NCBI GenBank assembly: GCA_037893225.1 | Contig: JAZGUH010000279.1 | Coordinates: 2,046,001 to 2,110,000, forward strand | Direction: 5' to 3' | DNA from: Hippasteria phrygiana | Taxonomy: Eukaryota; Echinodermata; Asteroidea; Valvatida; Goniasteridae | Length of the DNA: 64,000 bases | Position numbers and translations under genes: made by a program | In this document: one piece after another, positions 1 to 10,454 of the stretch | How the letters are laid out: every line of letters begins with the position of its first letter | How positions within the stretch are numbered: position 1 is the first letter of the stretch | Notes under the pieces: generated by a model | What the model saw: only the letters and a program-made list of their open reading frames with translations | The model's database searches: none | Told to the model about the DNA's origin: nothing

Positions 1-40
1 CTCCACAAGTTTTAACTCTAGGAAGCCGCCGATGATTGCA

Positions 41-75
41 ACATGTAGCGCCTGATCTAAGCTATCCATACATGT
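41..75. repeat. Inverted repeat within the monomer, ACATGTA / TACATGT
   Basis: Shown for the first monomer: the arms at 41-47 and 69-75 are perfect 7-bp reverse complements separated by 21 bases that contain the BglII-type palindrome 'agatct' in most copies (in this first copy it reads 'tgatct'). The pair is retained in nearly all copies of both families. Exceptions include 'catttagcg' near 1668, 'caatatgtacc' near 28609, and 'catacctgtc' at 49740 and 51595. It could extrude as a weak stem-loop. Since the whole monomer is conserved, retention by itself does not prove function. Confidence 0.6.
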
Positions 76-76
76 C

Positions 77-116
77 AAAATTACTGAATTTGGTTGATAT
101 TTCATGCAATTATGAA
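77..116. other. Phased A/T tracts plus TTCAT/ATGAA dyad in the monomer
   Basis: In the first monomer A/T tracts are centred near 79.5, 89, 100 and 110, spacings of about 10-11 bp, close to one helical turn. The last part also holds the short dyad 'ttcat'-6 nt-'atgaa' (101-116). Helically phased A/T tracts are known to favour DNA curvature and nucleosome placement. Here this is an inference from spacing only. Confidence 0.4.
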
Positions 117-150
117 TGAGTAAAGCAAGTCCATACCCCAGGGAATTTGA

Positions 151-158
151 CATGCATG
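151..158. repeat. 8-bp palindrome CATGCATG, polymorphic between monomers
   Basis: Perfect palindrome in monomers carrying 'gacatgcatgg'. It is destroyed in the alternative states 'gacaggcatgg', 'gacaagcatgg', 'gaaaggcatgg' and shortened in 'gatatgcatgg'. In the C domain the 'catg' and 'cagg' states alternate in a fixed order inside HOR units, so it is a useful phase marker. Confidence 0.7.
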
Positions 159-3100
159 GAGCAATAAATAGACGGTAATATGCACACAGATGGTGGCCGG
201 GAAGAAAATAAACAATGCGAGGTTTGAATTTTCTCCACAAGTTTTAACTCTAGGAAGCCGCCGATGATTGCAACATGTACCGCCAGATCTAAGCTATCCA
301 TACATGTCAAAATTACTGCATTTTGTTGATATTTCATGCAATTATGAATGAGTAAAGCAAGTCCATACCCCAGGGAATTTGACATGCATGGAGCAATAAA
401 TATACGGTAATATGTACACAGATGGTGGCCGGGAAGAAAATAAACTTTGGAAGATTAGATTTTTCTCCACAAGTTTTAACTCTAGGAAGCCGCCGATGAT
501 TGCAACATGTAGCGCCAGATCTAAGTTATCCATACATGTCAAAATTACTGAATTTGGTTGATATTTCATGCAATTATGAATGAGTAAAGCAAGTCCATAC
601 CCCAGGGAATTTGACATGCATGGAGCAATAAATAGAAGGTAATATGCACACAGATGGTAGCCGGAAAGAAAATACACATTGCGAGGTTTGAATTTTCTCC
701 AAAAGTTTTAACTCTAGGAAGCCGCCGATGATTGCAACATGTAGCGCCAGATCTAAGCTATCCATACATGTCAAAAATTACTGCATTTTGTTGATATTTC
801 ATGCAATTATGAATGAGTCAAGCAAGTCCATACCCCAGGGAATTTGAAAGGCATGGAGCAATAAATAGAAGGTAATATGTACACAGATGTTGGCCGGGGT
901 AGAAAATAAACTTTGGAAGGTTTGATTTTTCTCCACAAGTTTTAACTCTAGGAAGCCGCCGATGATTGCAACATGTAGCGCCAGATCTAAGTTATCCATA
1001 CATGTCAAAATTACTGCATTTTGTTGATATTTCATGCAATTATGAATGAGTAAAGCAAGTCCATACCCCAGGGAATTTGACAAGCATGGAGCAATAAATA
1101 GAAGGTAATATGCACACAGATGGTGGCCGGAAAGAAAATAAACATTGCGAGGTTTGAATTTTCTCCGCAAGTTTTAACTCTAAGAAGCCGCCGATGATTG
1201 CAACATGTACCGCCAGATCTAAGCTACCCATACATGTAAAAATTACTGCATTTGGTTGATATTTCATGCAATTATGAATGAGTAAAGCAAGTCCATACCC
1301 CAGGGAATTTGACAGGCATGGAGCAATAAATAGAAGGTAATATGTACACAGATGGTGGCCGGGAAGAAAATAAACTTTGGAAGATTTGATTTTTCTCCAC
1401 AAGTTTTAACTCTAGGAAGCCGCCGATGATTGCAACATGTAGCGCCAGATCTAAGTTATCCATACATGTCAAAATTACTGAATTTGGTTGATATTTCATG
1501 CAATTATGAATGAGTAAAGCAAGTCCATACCCCAGGGAATTTGACATGCATGGAGCAATAAATAGAAGGTAATATGCACACAGATGGTGGCCGGAAAGAA
1601 AATACACATTGCGAGGTTTGAATTTTCTCCAAAAGTTTTAACTCTAGGAAGCCGCCGATGATTGCAACATTTAGCGCCAGATCTAAGCTATCCATACATG
1701 TCAAAAATTACTGCATTTGGTTGATATTTCATGCAATTATGAATGAGTAAAGCAAGTCCATACCTCAGTGAATTTGACATGCATGGAGCAATAAATAGAC
1801 GGTAATATGCACACAGATGGTGGCCGGAAAGAAAATAAACATTGCGAGGTTTGAATGTTCTCCACAAGTTTTAACTCTAAGAAGCCGCCGATGATTGCAA
1901 CATGTACCGCCAGATCTAAGCTATCCATACATGTCAAAATTACTGCATTTTGTTGATATTTCATGCAATTATGAATGAGTAAAGCAAGTCCATACCCCAG
2001 GGAATTTGACATGCATGGAGCAATAAATAGACGGTAATGTGTACACAGATGGTGGCCGGGAAGAAAATAAACTTTGGAAGATTTGATTTTTCTCCACAAG
2101 TTTTAACTCTAGGAAGCCGCCGATGATTGCAACATGTAGCGCCAGATCTAAGTTATCCATACATGTCAAAATTACTGAATTTGGTTGATATTTCATGCAA
2201 TTATGAATGAGTAAAGCAAGTCCATACCCCAGGGAATTTGACAGGCATGGAGCAATAAATAGAAGGTAATATGCACACAGATGGTGGCCGGAAAGAAAAT
2301 ACACATTGCGAGGTTTGAATTTTCTCCAAAAGTTTTAACTCTAGGAAGCCGCCGATGATTGCAACATGTAGCGCCAGATCTAAGCTATCCATACATGTCA
2401 AAAATTACTGCATTTGGTTGATATTTCATGCAATTATGAATGAGTAAAGCAAGTCCATACCCCAGGGAATTTGAAAGGCATGGAGCAATAAATAGAAGGT
2501 AATATGTACACAGATGTTGGCCGGGGTAGAAAATAAACTTTGGAAGGTTTGATTTTTCTCCACAAGTTTTAACTCTAGGAAGCCGCCGATGATTGCAACA
2601 TGTAGCGCCAGATCTAAGCTATCCATACATGTCAAAAATTACTGCATTTTGTTGATATTTCATGCAATTATGAATGAGTAAAGCAAGTCCATACCCCAGG
2701 GAATTTGACATGCATGGAGCAATAAATAGACGGTAATATGCACACAGATGGTGGCCGGAAAGAAAATACCCATTGCGAGGTTTGAATTTTCTCCACAAGT
2801 TTTAACTCTAAGAAGCCGCCGATGATTGCAACATGTACCGCCAGATCTAAGCTATCCATACATGTCAAAATTACTGCATTTTGTTGATATTTCATGCAAT
2901 TATGAATGAGTAAAGCAAGTCCATACCCCAGGGAATTTGACATGCATGGAGCAATAAATAGACGGTAATATGTACACAGATGGTGGCCGGGAAGAAAATA
3001 AACTTTGGAAGGTTTGATTTTTCTCCACAAGTTTTAACTCTAGGAAGCCGCCGATGATTGCAACATGTAGCGCCAGATCTAAGTTATCCATACATGTCAA

Positions 3101-3487
3101 AATTACTGCATTTTGTTGATATTTCATGCAATTATGAATGAGTAAAGCAAGTCCATACCCCAGGGAATTTGACAAGCATGGAGCAATAAATAGAAGGTAA
3201 TATGCACACAGATGGTGGCCGGAAAGAAAATAAACATTGCGAGGTTTGAATTTTCTCCGCAAGTTTTAACTCTAAGAAGCCGCCGATAATTGCAACATGT
3301 ACCGCCAGATCTAAGCTACCCATACATGTAAAAATTACTGCATTTGGTTGATATTTCATGCAATTATGAATGAGTAAAGCAAGTCCATACCCCAGGGAAT
3401 TTGACAGGCATGGAGCAATAAATAGAAGGTAATATGTACACAGATGTTGGCCGGGGTAGAAAATAAACTTTGGAAGGTTTGATTTTT

Positions 3488-4267
3488 CTCCACAAGTTTT
3501 AACTCTAGGAAGCCGCCGATGATTGCAACATGTAGCGCCTGATCTAAGCTATCCATACATGTCAAAATTACTGAATTTGGTTGATATTTCATGCAATTAT
3601 GAATGAGTAAAGCAAGTCCATACCCCAGGGAATTTGACATGCATGGAGCAATAAATAGACGGTAATATGCACACAGATGGTGGCCGGGAAGAAAATAAAC
3701 AATGCGAGGTTTGAATTTTCTCCACAAGTTTTAACTCTAGGAAGCCGCCGATGATTGCAACATGTACCGCCAGATCTAAGCTATCCATACATGTCAAAAT
3801 TACTGCATTTTGTTGATATTTCATGCAATTATGAATGAGTAAAGCAAGTCCATACCCCAGGGAATTTGACATGCATGGAGCAATAAATAGACGGTAATAT
3901 GTACACAGATGGTGGCCGGGAAGAAAATAAACTTTGGAAGATTAGATTTTTCTCCACAAGTTTTAACTCTAGGAAGCCGCCGATGATTGCAACATGTAGC
4001 GCCAGATCTAAGTTATCCATACATGTCAAAATTACTGAATTTGGTTGATATTTCATGCAATTATGAATGAGTAAAGCAAGTCCATACCCCAGGGAATTTG
4101 ACATGCATGGAGCAATAAATAGAAGGTAATATGCACACAGATGGTAGCCGGAAAGAAAATACACATTGCGAGGTTTGAATTTTCTCCAAAAGTTTTAACT
4201 CTAGGAAGCCGCCGATGATTGCAACATGTAGCGCCAGATCTAAGCTATCCATACATGTCAAAAATTA
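3488..4267. repeat. Long-period duplicate, copy 2 (15 monomers apart)
   Basis: Near-exact copy of 1-780. After it the sequence enters the order of monomers that continues into the HOR domain ('ccccagtgaatttgacatg', then a 'tagctcctgatct' copy), so the duplication joins the left mosaic to the HOR domain. Confidence 0.9.
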
Positions 4268-4648
4268 CTGCATTTGGTTGATATTTCATGCAATTATGAA
4301 TGAGTAAAGCAAGTCCATACCCCAGTGAATTTGACATGCATGGAGCAATAAATAGACGGTAATATGAACACAGATGGTGGCCCTAAAGAAAATACACATT
4401 GCGAGGTTTGAATTTTCTCCAGAAGTTTTAACTCTAAGAAGCCGCCGATGATTGCAACATGTAGCTCCTGATCTAAGCTATCCATACATGTCAAAATTAC
4501 TGCATTTTGTTGATATTTCATGCAATTATGAATGAGTAAAGCAAGTCCATACCCCAGGGAATTTGACATGCATGGAGCAATAAATAGACGATAATATGCA
4601 CACAGATGGTGGCCGGAAAGAAAATAAACATTGCGAGGTTTGAATTTT

Positions 4649-7600
4649 CTCCGCAAGTTTTAACTCTAAGAAGCCGCCGATGATTGCAACATGTACCGCC
4701 AGATCTAAGCTATCCATACATGTCAAAATTGCTGCATTTTTTTGATATTTCATGCAATGATGAATAAGTAAAGCAAGTCCATACCCCAGGGAATTTGACA
4801 TGCATGGAGCAATAAATAGACGGTAATATGTACACAGATGTTGGCCGGAAAGAAAATAAACATTGCGAGGTTTGAATTTTCTCCACAAGTTTTAACTCTA
4901 GGCAGTCGCCGATGATTGCAACATGTAGCGCCAGATCTAAGCTATCCATACATGTCAAAATTACTGTATTTGGTTGATATTTCATGCAATTATGAATGAG
5001 TAAAGCAAGTCCATACCCCAGGGAATTTGACAGGCATGGAGCAATAAATAGAAGGTAATATGCACACAGATGTTGGCCGGAAAGAAAATAAACATTGCGA
5101 GGTTTGAATTTTCTCCACAAGTTTTAACTCTAGGAAGCCGCCGATGATTGCAACATGTAGCGCCAGATCTAAGCTATCCATACATGTCAAAATTACTGAA
5201 TTTGGTTGATATTTCATGCAATTATGAATGAGTAAAGCAAGTCCATACCCCAGGGAATTTGACATGCATGGAGCAATAAATAGACGGTAATATGCACACA
5301 GATGGTGGCCGGAAAGAAAATAAACAATACGAGGTTTGAATTTTCTCCACAAGTTTTAACTCTAAGAAGCCGCCGATGATTGCAACATGTACCGCCAGAT
5401 CTAAGCTATCCATACATGTCAAAATTACTGCATTTTGTTGATATTTCATGCAATTATGAATGAGTAAAGCAAGTCCATACCCCAGGGAATTTGACATGCA
5501 TGGAGCAATAAATAGACTGTAATATGTACACAGATGGTGGCCGGGAAGAAAATAAACTTTGGAAGATTTGATTTTTCTCCACAAGTTTTAACTCTAGGAA
5601 GCCGCCGATGATTGCAACATGTAGCGCCAGATCTAAGTTATCCATACATGTCAAAATTACTGAATTTGGTTGATATTTCATGCAATTATGAATGAGTAAA
5701 GCAAGTCCATACCCCAGGGAATTTGACATGCATGGAGCAATAAATAGAAGGTAATATGCACACAGATGGTGGCCGGAAAGAAAATACACATTGCGAGGTT
5801 TGAATTTTCTCCAAAAGTTTTAACTCTAGGAAGCCGCCGATGATTGCAACATGTAGCGCCAGATCTAAGCTATCCATACATGTCAAAAATTACTGCATTT
5901 GGTTGATATTTCATGCAATTATGAATGAGTAAAGCAAGTCCATACCTCAGTGAATTTGACATGCATGGAGCAATAAATAGACGGTAATATGAACACAGAT
6001 GGTGGCCGGAAAGAAAATACACATTGCGAGGTTTGAATTTTCTCCAGAAGTTTTAACTCTAAGAAGCCGCCGATGATTGCAACATGTAGCTCCTGATCTA
6101 AGCTATCCATACATGTCAAAATTACTGCATTTTGTTGATATTTCATGCAATTATGAATGAGTAAAGCAAGTCCATACCCCAGGGAATTTGACATGCATGG
6201 AGCAATAAATAGACGGTAATATGCACACAGATGGTGGCCGGAAAGAAAATAAACATTGCGAGGTTTGAATGTTCTCCACAAGTTTTAACTCTAAGAAGCC
6301 GCCGATGATTGCAACATGTACCGCCAGATCTAAGCTATCCATACATGTCAAAATTACTGCATGTTGTTGATATTTCATGCAATTATGAATGAGTAAAGCA
6401 AGTCCATACCCCAGGGAATTTGACATGCATGAAGCAATAAATAGACGGTAATGTGTACACAGATGGTGGCCGGGAAGAAAATAAACTTTGGAAGATTTGA
6501 TTTTTCTCCACAAGTTTTAACTCTAGGAAGCCGCCGATGATTGCAACATGTAGCGCCAGATCTAAGTTATCCATACATGTCAAAATTACTGAATTTGGTT
6601 GATATTTCATGCAATTATGAATGAGTAAAGCAAGTCCATACCCCAGGGAATTTGACATGCATGGAGCAATAAATAGAAGGTAATATGCACACAGATGGTG
6701 GCCGGAAAGAAAATACACATTGCGAGGTTTGAATTTTCTCCAAAAGTTTTAACTCTAGGAAGCCGCCGATGATTGCAACATGTAGCGCCAGATCTAAGCT
6801 ATCCATACATGTCAAAAATTACTGCATTTGGTTGATATTTCATGCAATTATGAATGAGTAAAGCAAGTCCATACCTTAGTGAATTTGACATGCATGGAGC
6901 AATAAATAGACGGCAATATGAACACAGATGGTGGCCGGAAAGAAAATACCCATTGCGAGGTTTGAATTTACTCCAGAAGTTTTAACTCTAAGAAGCCGCC
7001 GATGATTGCAACATGTAGCTCCTGATCTAAGCTATCCATACATGTCAAAATTACTGCATTTTGTTGATATTTCATGCAATTATGAATGAGTAAAGCAAGT
7101 CCATACCCCAGGGAATTTGACATGCATGGAGCAATAAATAGACGGTAATATGTACACAGATGGTGGCCGGGAAGAAAATAAACTTTGGAAGATTTGATTT
7201 TTCTCCACAAGTTTTCACTCTAGGAAGCCGCCGATGATTGCAACATGTAGCGCCAGATCTAAGTTATCCATACATGTCAAAATTACTGAATTTGGTTGAT
7301 ATTTCATGCAATTATGAATGAGTAAAGCAAGTCCATACCTCAGTGAATTTGACATGCATGGAGCAATAAATAGACGGTAATATGAACACAGATGGTGGCC
7401 GGAAAGAAAATACACATTGCGAGGTTTGAATTTTCTCCAGAAGTTTTAACTCTAAGAAGCCGCCGATGATTGCAACATGTAGTTCCTGATCTAAGCTATC
7501 CATACATGTCAAAATTACTGCATTTTGTTGATATTTCATGCAATTATGAATGAGTAAAGCAAGTCCATACCCCAGGGAATTTGACATGCATGGAGCAATA

Positions 7601-8131
7601 AATAGACGGTAATATGCACACAGATGGTGGCCGGAAAGAAAATAAACATTGCGAGGTTTGAATGTTCTCCACAAGTTTTAACTCTAAGAAGCCGCCGATG
7701 ATTGCAACATGTACCGCCAGATCTAAGCTATCCATACATGTCAAAAATTACTGCATTTGGTTGATATTTCATGCAATTATGAATGAGTAAAGCAAGTCCA
7801 TACCCCAGTGAATTTGATATGCATGGAGCAATAAATAGACGGTAATATGAACACAGATGGTGGCCGGAAAGAAAATACACATTGCGAGGTTTGAATTTTC
7901 TCCAGAAGTTTTAACTCTAAGAAGCCGCCGATGATTGCAACATGTAGCTCCTGATCTAAGCTATCCATACATGTCAAAATTACTGCATTTTGTTGATATT
8001 TCATGCAATTATGAATGAGTAAAGCAAGTCCATACCCCAGGGAATTTGACATGCATGGAGCAATAAATAGACGATAATATGCACACAGATGGTGGCCGGA
8101 AAGAAAATAAACATTGCGAGGTTTGAATTTT
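4649..8131. repeat. A-domain HOR unit A1 (15 monomers, 3483 bp)
   Basis: Starts with the 'ctccgcaag' / 'gatgaataag' marker monomer and is the second longest A unit. Its first 1.2 kb, with about 350 bp before it, is repeated 3483 bp later in A2. Distinctive monomers include the first 'gttttcactc' copy (near 7213), 'accttagtgaa' (near 6872) and 'ctgcatgttg' (near 6358). Confidence 0.85.
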
Positions 8132-10222
8132 CTCCGCAAGTTTTAACTCTAAGAAGCCGCCGATGATTGCAACATGTACCGCCAGATCTAAGCTATCCAT
8201 ACATGTCAAAATTGCTGCATTTTTTTGATATTTCATGCAATGATGAATAAGTAAAGCAAGTCCATACCCCAGGGAATTTGACATGCATGGAGCAATAAAT
8301 AGACGGTAATATGTACACAGATGTTGGCCGGAAAGAAAATAAACATTGCGAGGTTTGAATTTTCTCCACAAGTTTTAACTCTAGGCAGTCGCCGATGATT
8401 GCAACATGTAGCGCCAGATCTAAGCTATCCATACATGTCAAAATTACTGTATTTGGTTGATATTTCATGCAATTATGAATGAGTAAAGCAAGTCCATACC
8501 CCAGGGAATTTGACAGGCATGGAGCAATAAATAGAAGGTAATATGCACACAGATGTTGGCCGGAAAGAAAATAAACATTGCGAGGTTTGAATTTTCTCCA
8601 CAAGTTTTAACTCTAGGAAGCCGCCGATGATTGCAACATGTAGCGCCAGATCTAAGCTATCCATACATGTCAAAATTACTGAATTTGGTTGATATTTCAT
8701 GCAATTATGAATGAGTAAAGCAAGTCCATACCCCAGGGAATTTGACATGCATGGAGCAATAAATAGACGGTAATATGCACACAGATGGTGGCCGGAAAGA
8801 AAATAAACAATACGAGGTTTGAATTTTCTCCACAAGTTTTAACTCTAAGAAGCCGCCGATGATTGCAACATGTACCGCCAGATCTAAGCTATCCATACAT
8901 GTCAAAATTACTGCATTTTGTTGATATTTCATGCAATTATGAATGAGTAAAGCAAGTCCATACCCCAGGGAATTTGACATGCATGGAGCAATAAATAGAC
9001 GGTAATATGTACACAGATGGTGGCCGGGAAGAAAATAAACTTTGGAAGATTTGATTTTTCTCCACAAGTTTTAACTCTAGGAAGCCGCCGATGATTGCAA
9101 CATGTAGCGCCAGATCTAAGTTATCCATACATGTCAAAATTACTGAATTTGGTTGATATTTCATGCAATTATGAATGAGTAAAGCAAGTCCATACCCCAG
9201 GGAATTTGACATGCATGGAGCAATAAATAGAAGGTAATATGCACACAGATGGTGGCCGGAAAGAAAATACACATTGCGAGGTTTGAATTTTCTCCAAAAG
9301 TTTTAACTCTAGGAAGCCGCCGATGATTGCAACATGTAGCGCCAGATCTAAGCTATCCATACATGTCAAAAATTACTGCATTTGGTTGATATTTCATGCA
9401 ATTATGAATGAGTAAAGCAAGTCCATACCTCAGTGAATTTGACATGCATGGAGCAATAAATAGACGGTAATATGAACACAGATGGTGGCCGGGAAGAAAA
9501 TAAACTTTGGAAGATTTGATTTTTCTCCACAAGTTTTAACTCTAGGAAGCCGCCGATGATTGCAACATGTAGCGCCAGATCTAAGCTATCCATACATGTC
9601 AAAAATTACTGAATTTGGTTGATATTTCATGCAATTATGAATGAGTAAAGCAAGTCCATACCCCAGGGAATTTGACATGCATGGAGCAATAAATAGAAGG
9701 TAATATGCACACAGATGGTGGCCGGAAAGAAAATACACATTGCGAGGTTTGAATTTTCTCCAAAAGTTTTAACTCTAGGAAGCCGCCGATGATTGCAACA
9801 TGTAGCGCCAGATCTAAGCTATCCATACATGTCAAAAATTACTGCATTTGGTTGATATTTCATGCAATTATGAATGAGTAAAGCAAGTCCATACCTCAGT
9901 GAATTTGACATGCATGGAGCAATAAATAGACGGCAATATGAACACAGATGGTGGCCGGAAAGAAAATACCCATTGCGAGGTTTGAATTTTCTCCAGAAGT
10001 TTTAACTCTAAGAAGCCGCCGATGATTGCAACATGTAGCTCCTGATCTAAGCTATCCATACATGTCAAAATTACTGCATTTTGTTGATATTTCATGCAAT
10101 TATGAATGAGTAAAGCAAGTCCATACCCCAGGGAATTTGACATGCATGGAGCAATAAATAGACGGTAATATGTACACAGATGGTGGCCGGGAAGAAAATA
10201 AACTTTGGAAGATTTGATTTTT
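8132..10222. repeat. A-domain HOR unit A2 (9 monomers, 2091 bp)
   Basis: Monomer order follows A1 from the marker to about 9.47 kb and then departs: the monomer near 9402-9530 joins a 'tgaacac' start to a 'gggaagaaaataaac' end. The tail from about 9.63 kb reappears at 24.27 kb (offset 14632 bp). Confidence 0.85.
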
Positions 10223-10454
10223 CTCCACAAGTTTTCACTCTAGGAAGCCGCCGATGATTGCAACATGTACCGCCAGATCTAAGCTATCCATACATGTCAA
10301 AATTGCTGCATTTTTTTGATATTTCATGCAATGATGAATAAGTAAAGCAAGTCCATACCCCAGGGAATTTGACATGCATGGAGCAATAAATAGACGGTAA
10401 TATGTACACAGATGTTGGCCGGAAAGAAAATAAACATTGCGAGGTTTGAATTTT
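10223..10454. repeat. Chimeric monomer (crossover footprint)
   Basis: The left part has 'gttttcactctaggaag' of the type at 7205. The right part has 'taccgcc', 'attgctgcattttttt' and 'gatgaataag' of the marker type at 8132. The switch lies between about 10245 and 10270. An identical chimera opens A10 at 24855. Confidence 0.7.

Larger units (their letters stand above)
1..780. repeat. Long-period duplicate, copy 1 (15 monomers apart)
   Basis: Aligns with 3488-4267 at an offset of 3487 bp (15 monomers plus 7 one-base insertions). Private variants shared by both copies include 'cctgatct' in the first monomer, 'aacaatgcgagg', 'ggaagattagat' and 'atggtagccgg'. The only difference I found is 'aaatatacgg' near 400 against 'aaatagacgg' near 3888. 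Similarity ends near 780, where this copy continues 'attttgttg' with 'gagtcaagc' while the other reads 'atttggttg'. Confidence 0.9.
1..4648. repeat. Left domain: mosaic of divergent A-family monomers
   Basis: Twenty monomers, eight of them 233 bp. They mix the usual A types with types that are rare elsewhere: copies with 'ccggggtagaaaataaac' (near 897, 2525 and 3452), 'gctacccatacatgtaaaaa' copies (near 1224 and 3314), 'gacaagcatgg' (near 1080 and 3170) and 'gaaaggcatgg' (near 846 and 2474). The 'gatgaataag' marker that opens the HOR units further right is absent here. The first 780 bases recur 3487 bp downstream. This looks like an older or less homogenised edge of the A domain, though the window starts inside it so its true extent is unknown. 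Confidence 0.9.

Noticed and set aside
58..136. Internal half-monomer duplication ('taagctatccatac' and 'aaagcaagtccatac')
   Set aside because: Similarity is limited to about 14 bases, and the halves of the monomer do not align otherwise. Probably chance.
162..168. Polyadenylation signal 'aataaa' in each monomer
   Set aside because: A six-base match in an AT-rich repeat, with no gene upstream to use it.
190..206. CENP-B box in 'gatggtggccgggaag'
   Set aside because: Only the terminal CGGGA part agrees with the known box; the required TTCG at the other end is missing, and C monomers change the site to 'ccggaaag'.
219..232. Pol III B box or tRNA-derived SINE ('gcgaggtttgaatttt')
   Set aside because: The core reads GGTTTGAAT, not GGTTCGA, and no A box or cloverleaf is seen upstream at the needed distance.
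110..385. Open frames of 66-136 aa on the minus strand throughout the array as protein genes
   Set aside because: All derive from the same 232-bp unit read in shifting frames, begin at any ATG in the repeat, and the C-terminal half of each reads the same DNA as the N-terminal half in another frame. No domain, signal or coding constraint is visible.
897..925. Mobile element insertion at the 'ggggtag' monomers
   Set aside because: These are single-base differences (an extra G and substitutions), with no target duplication or foreign sequence.
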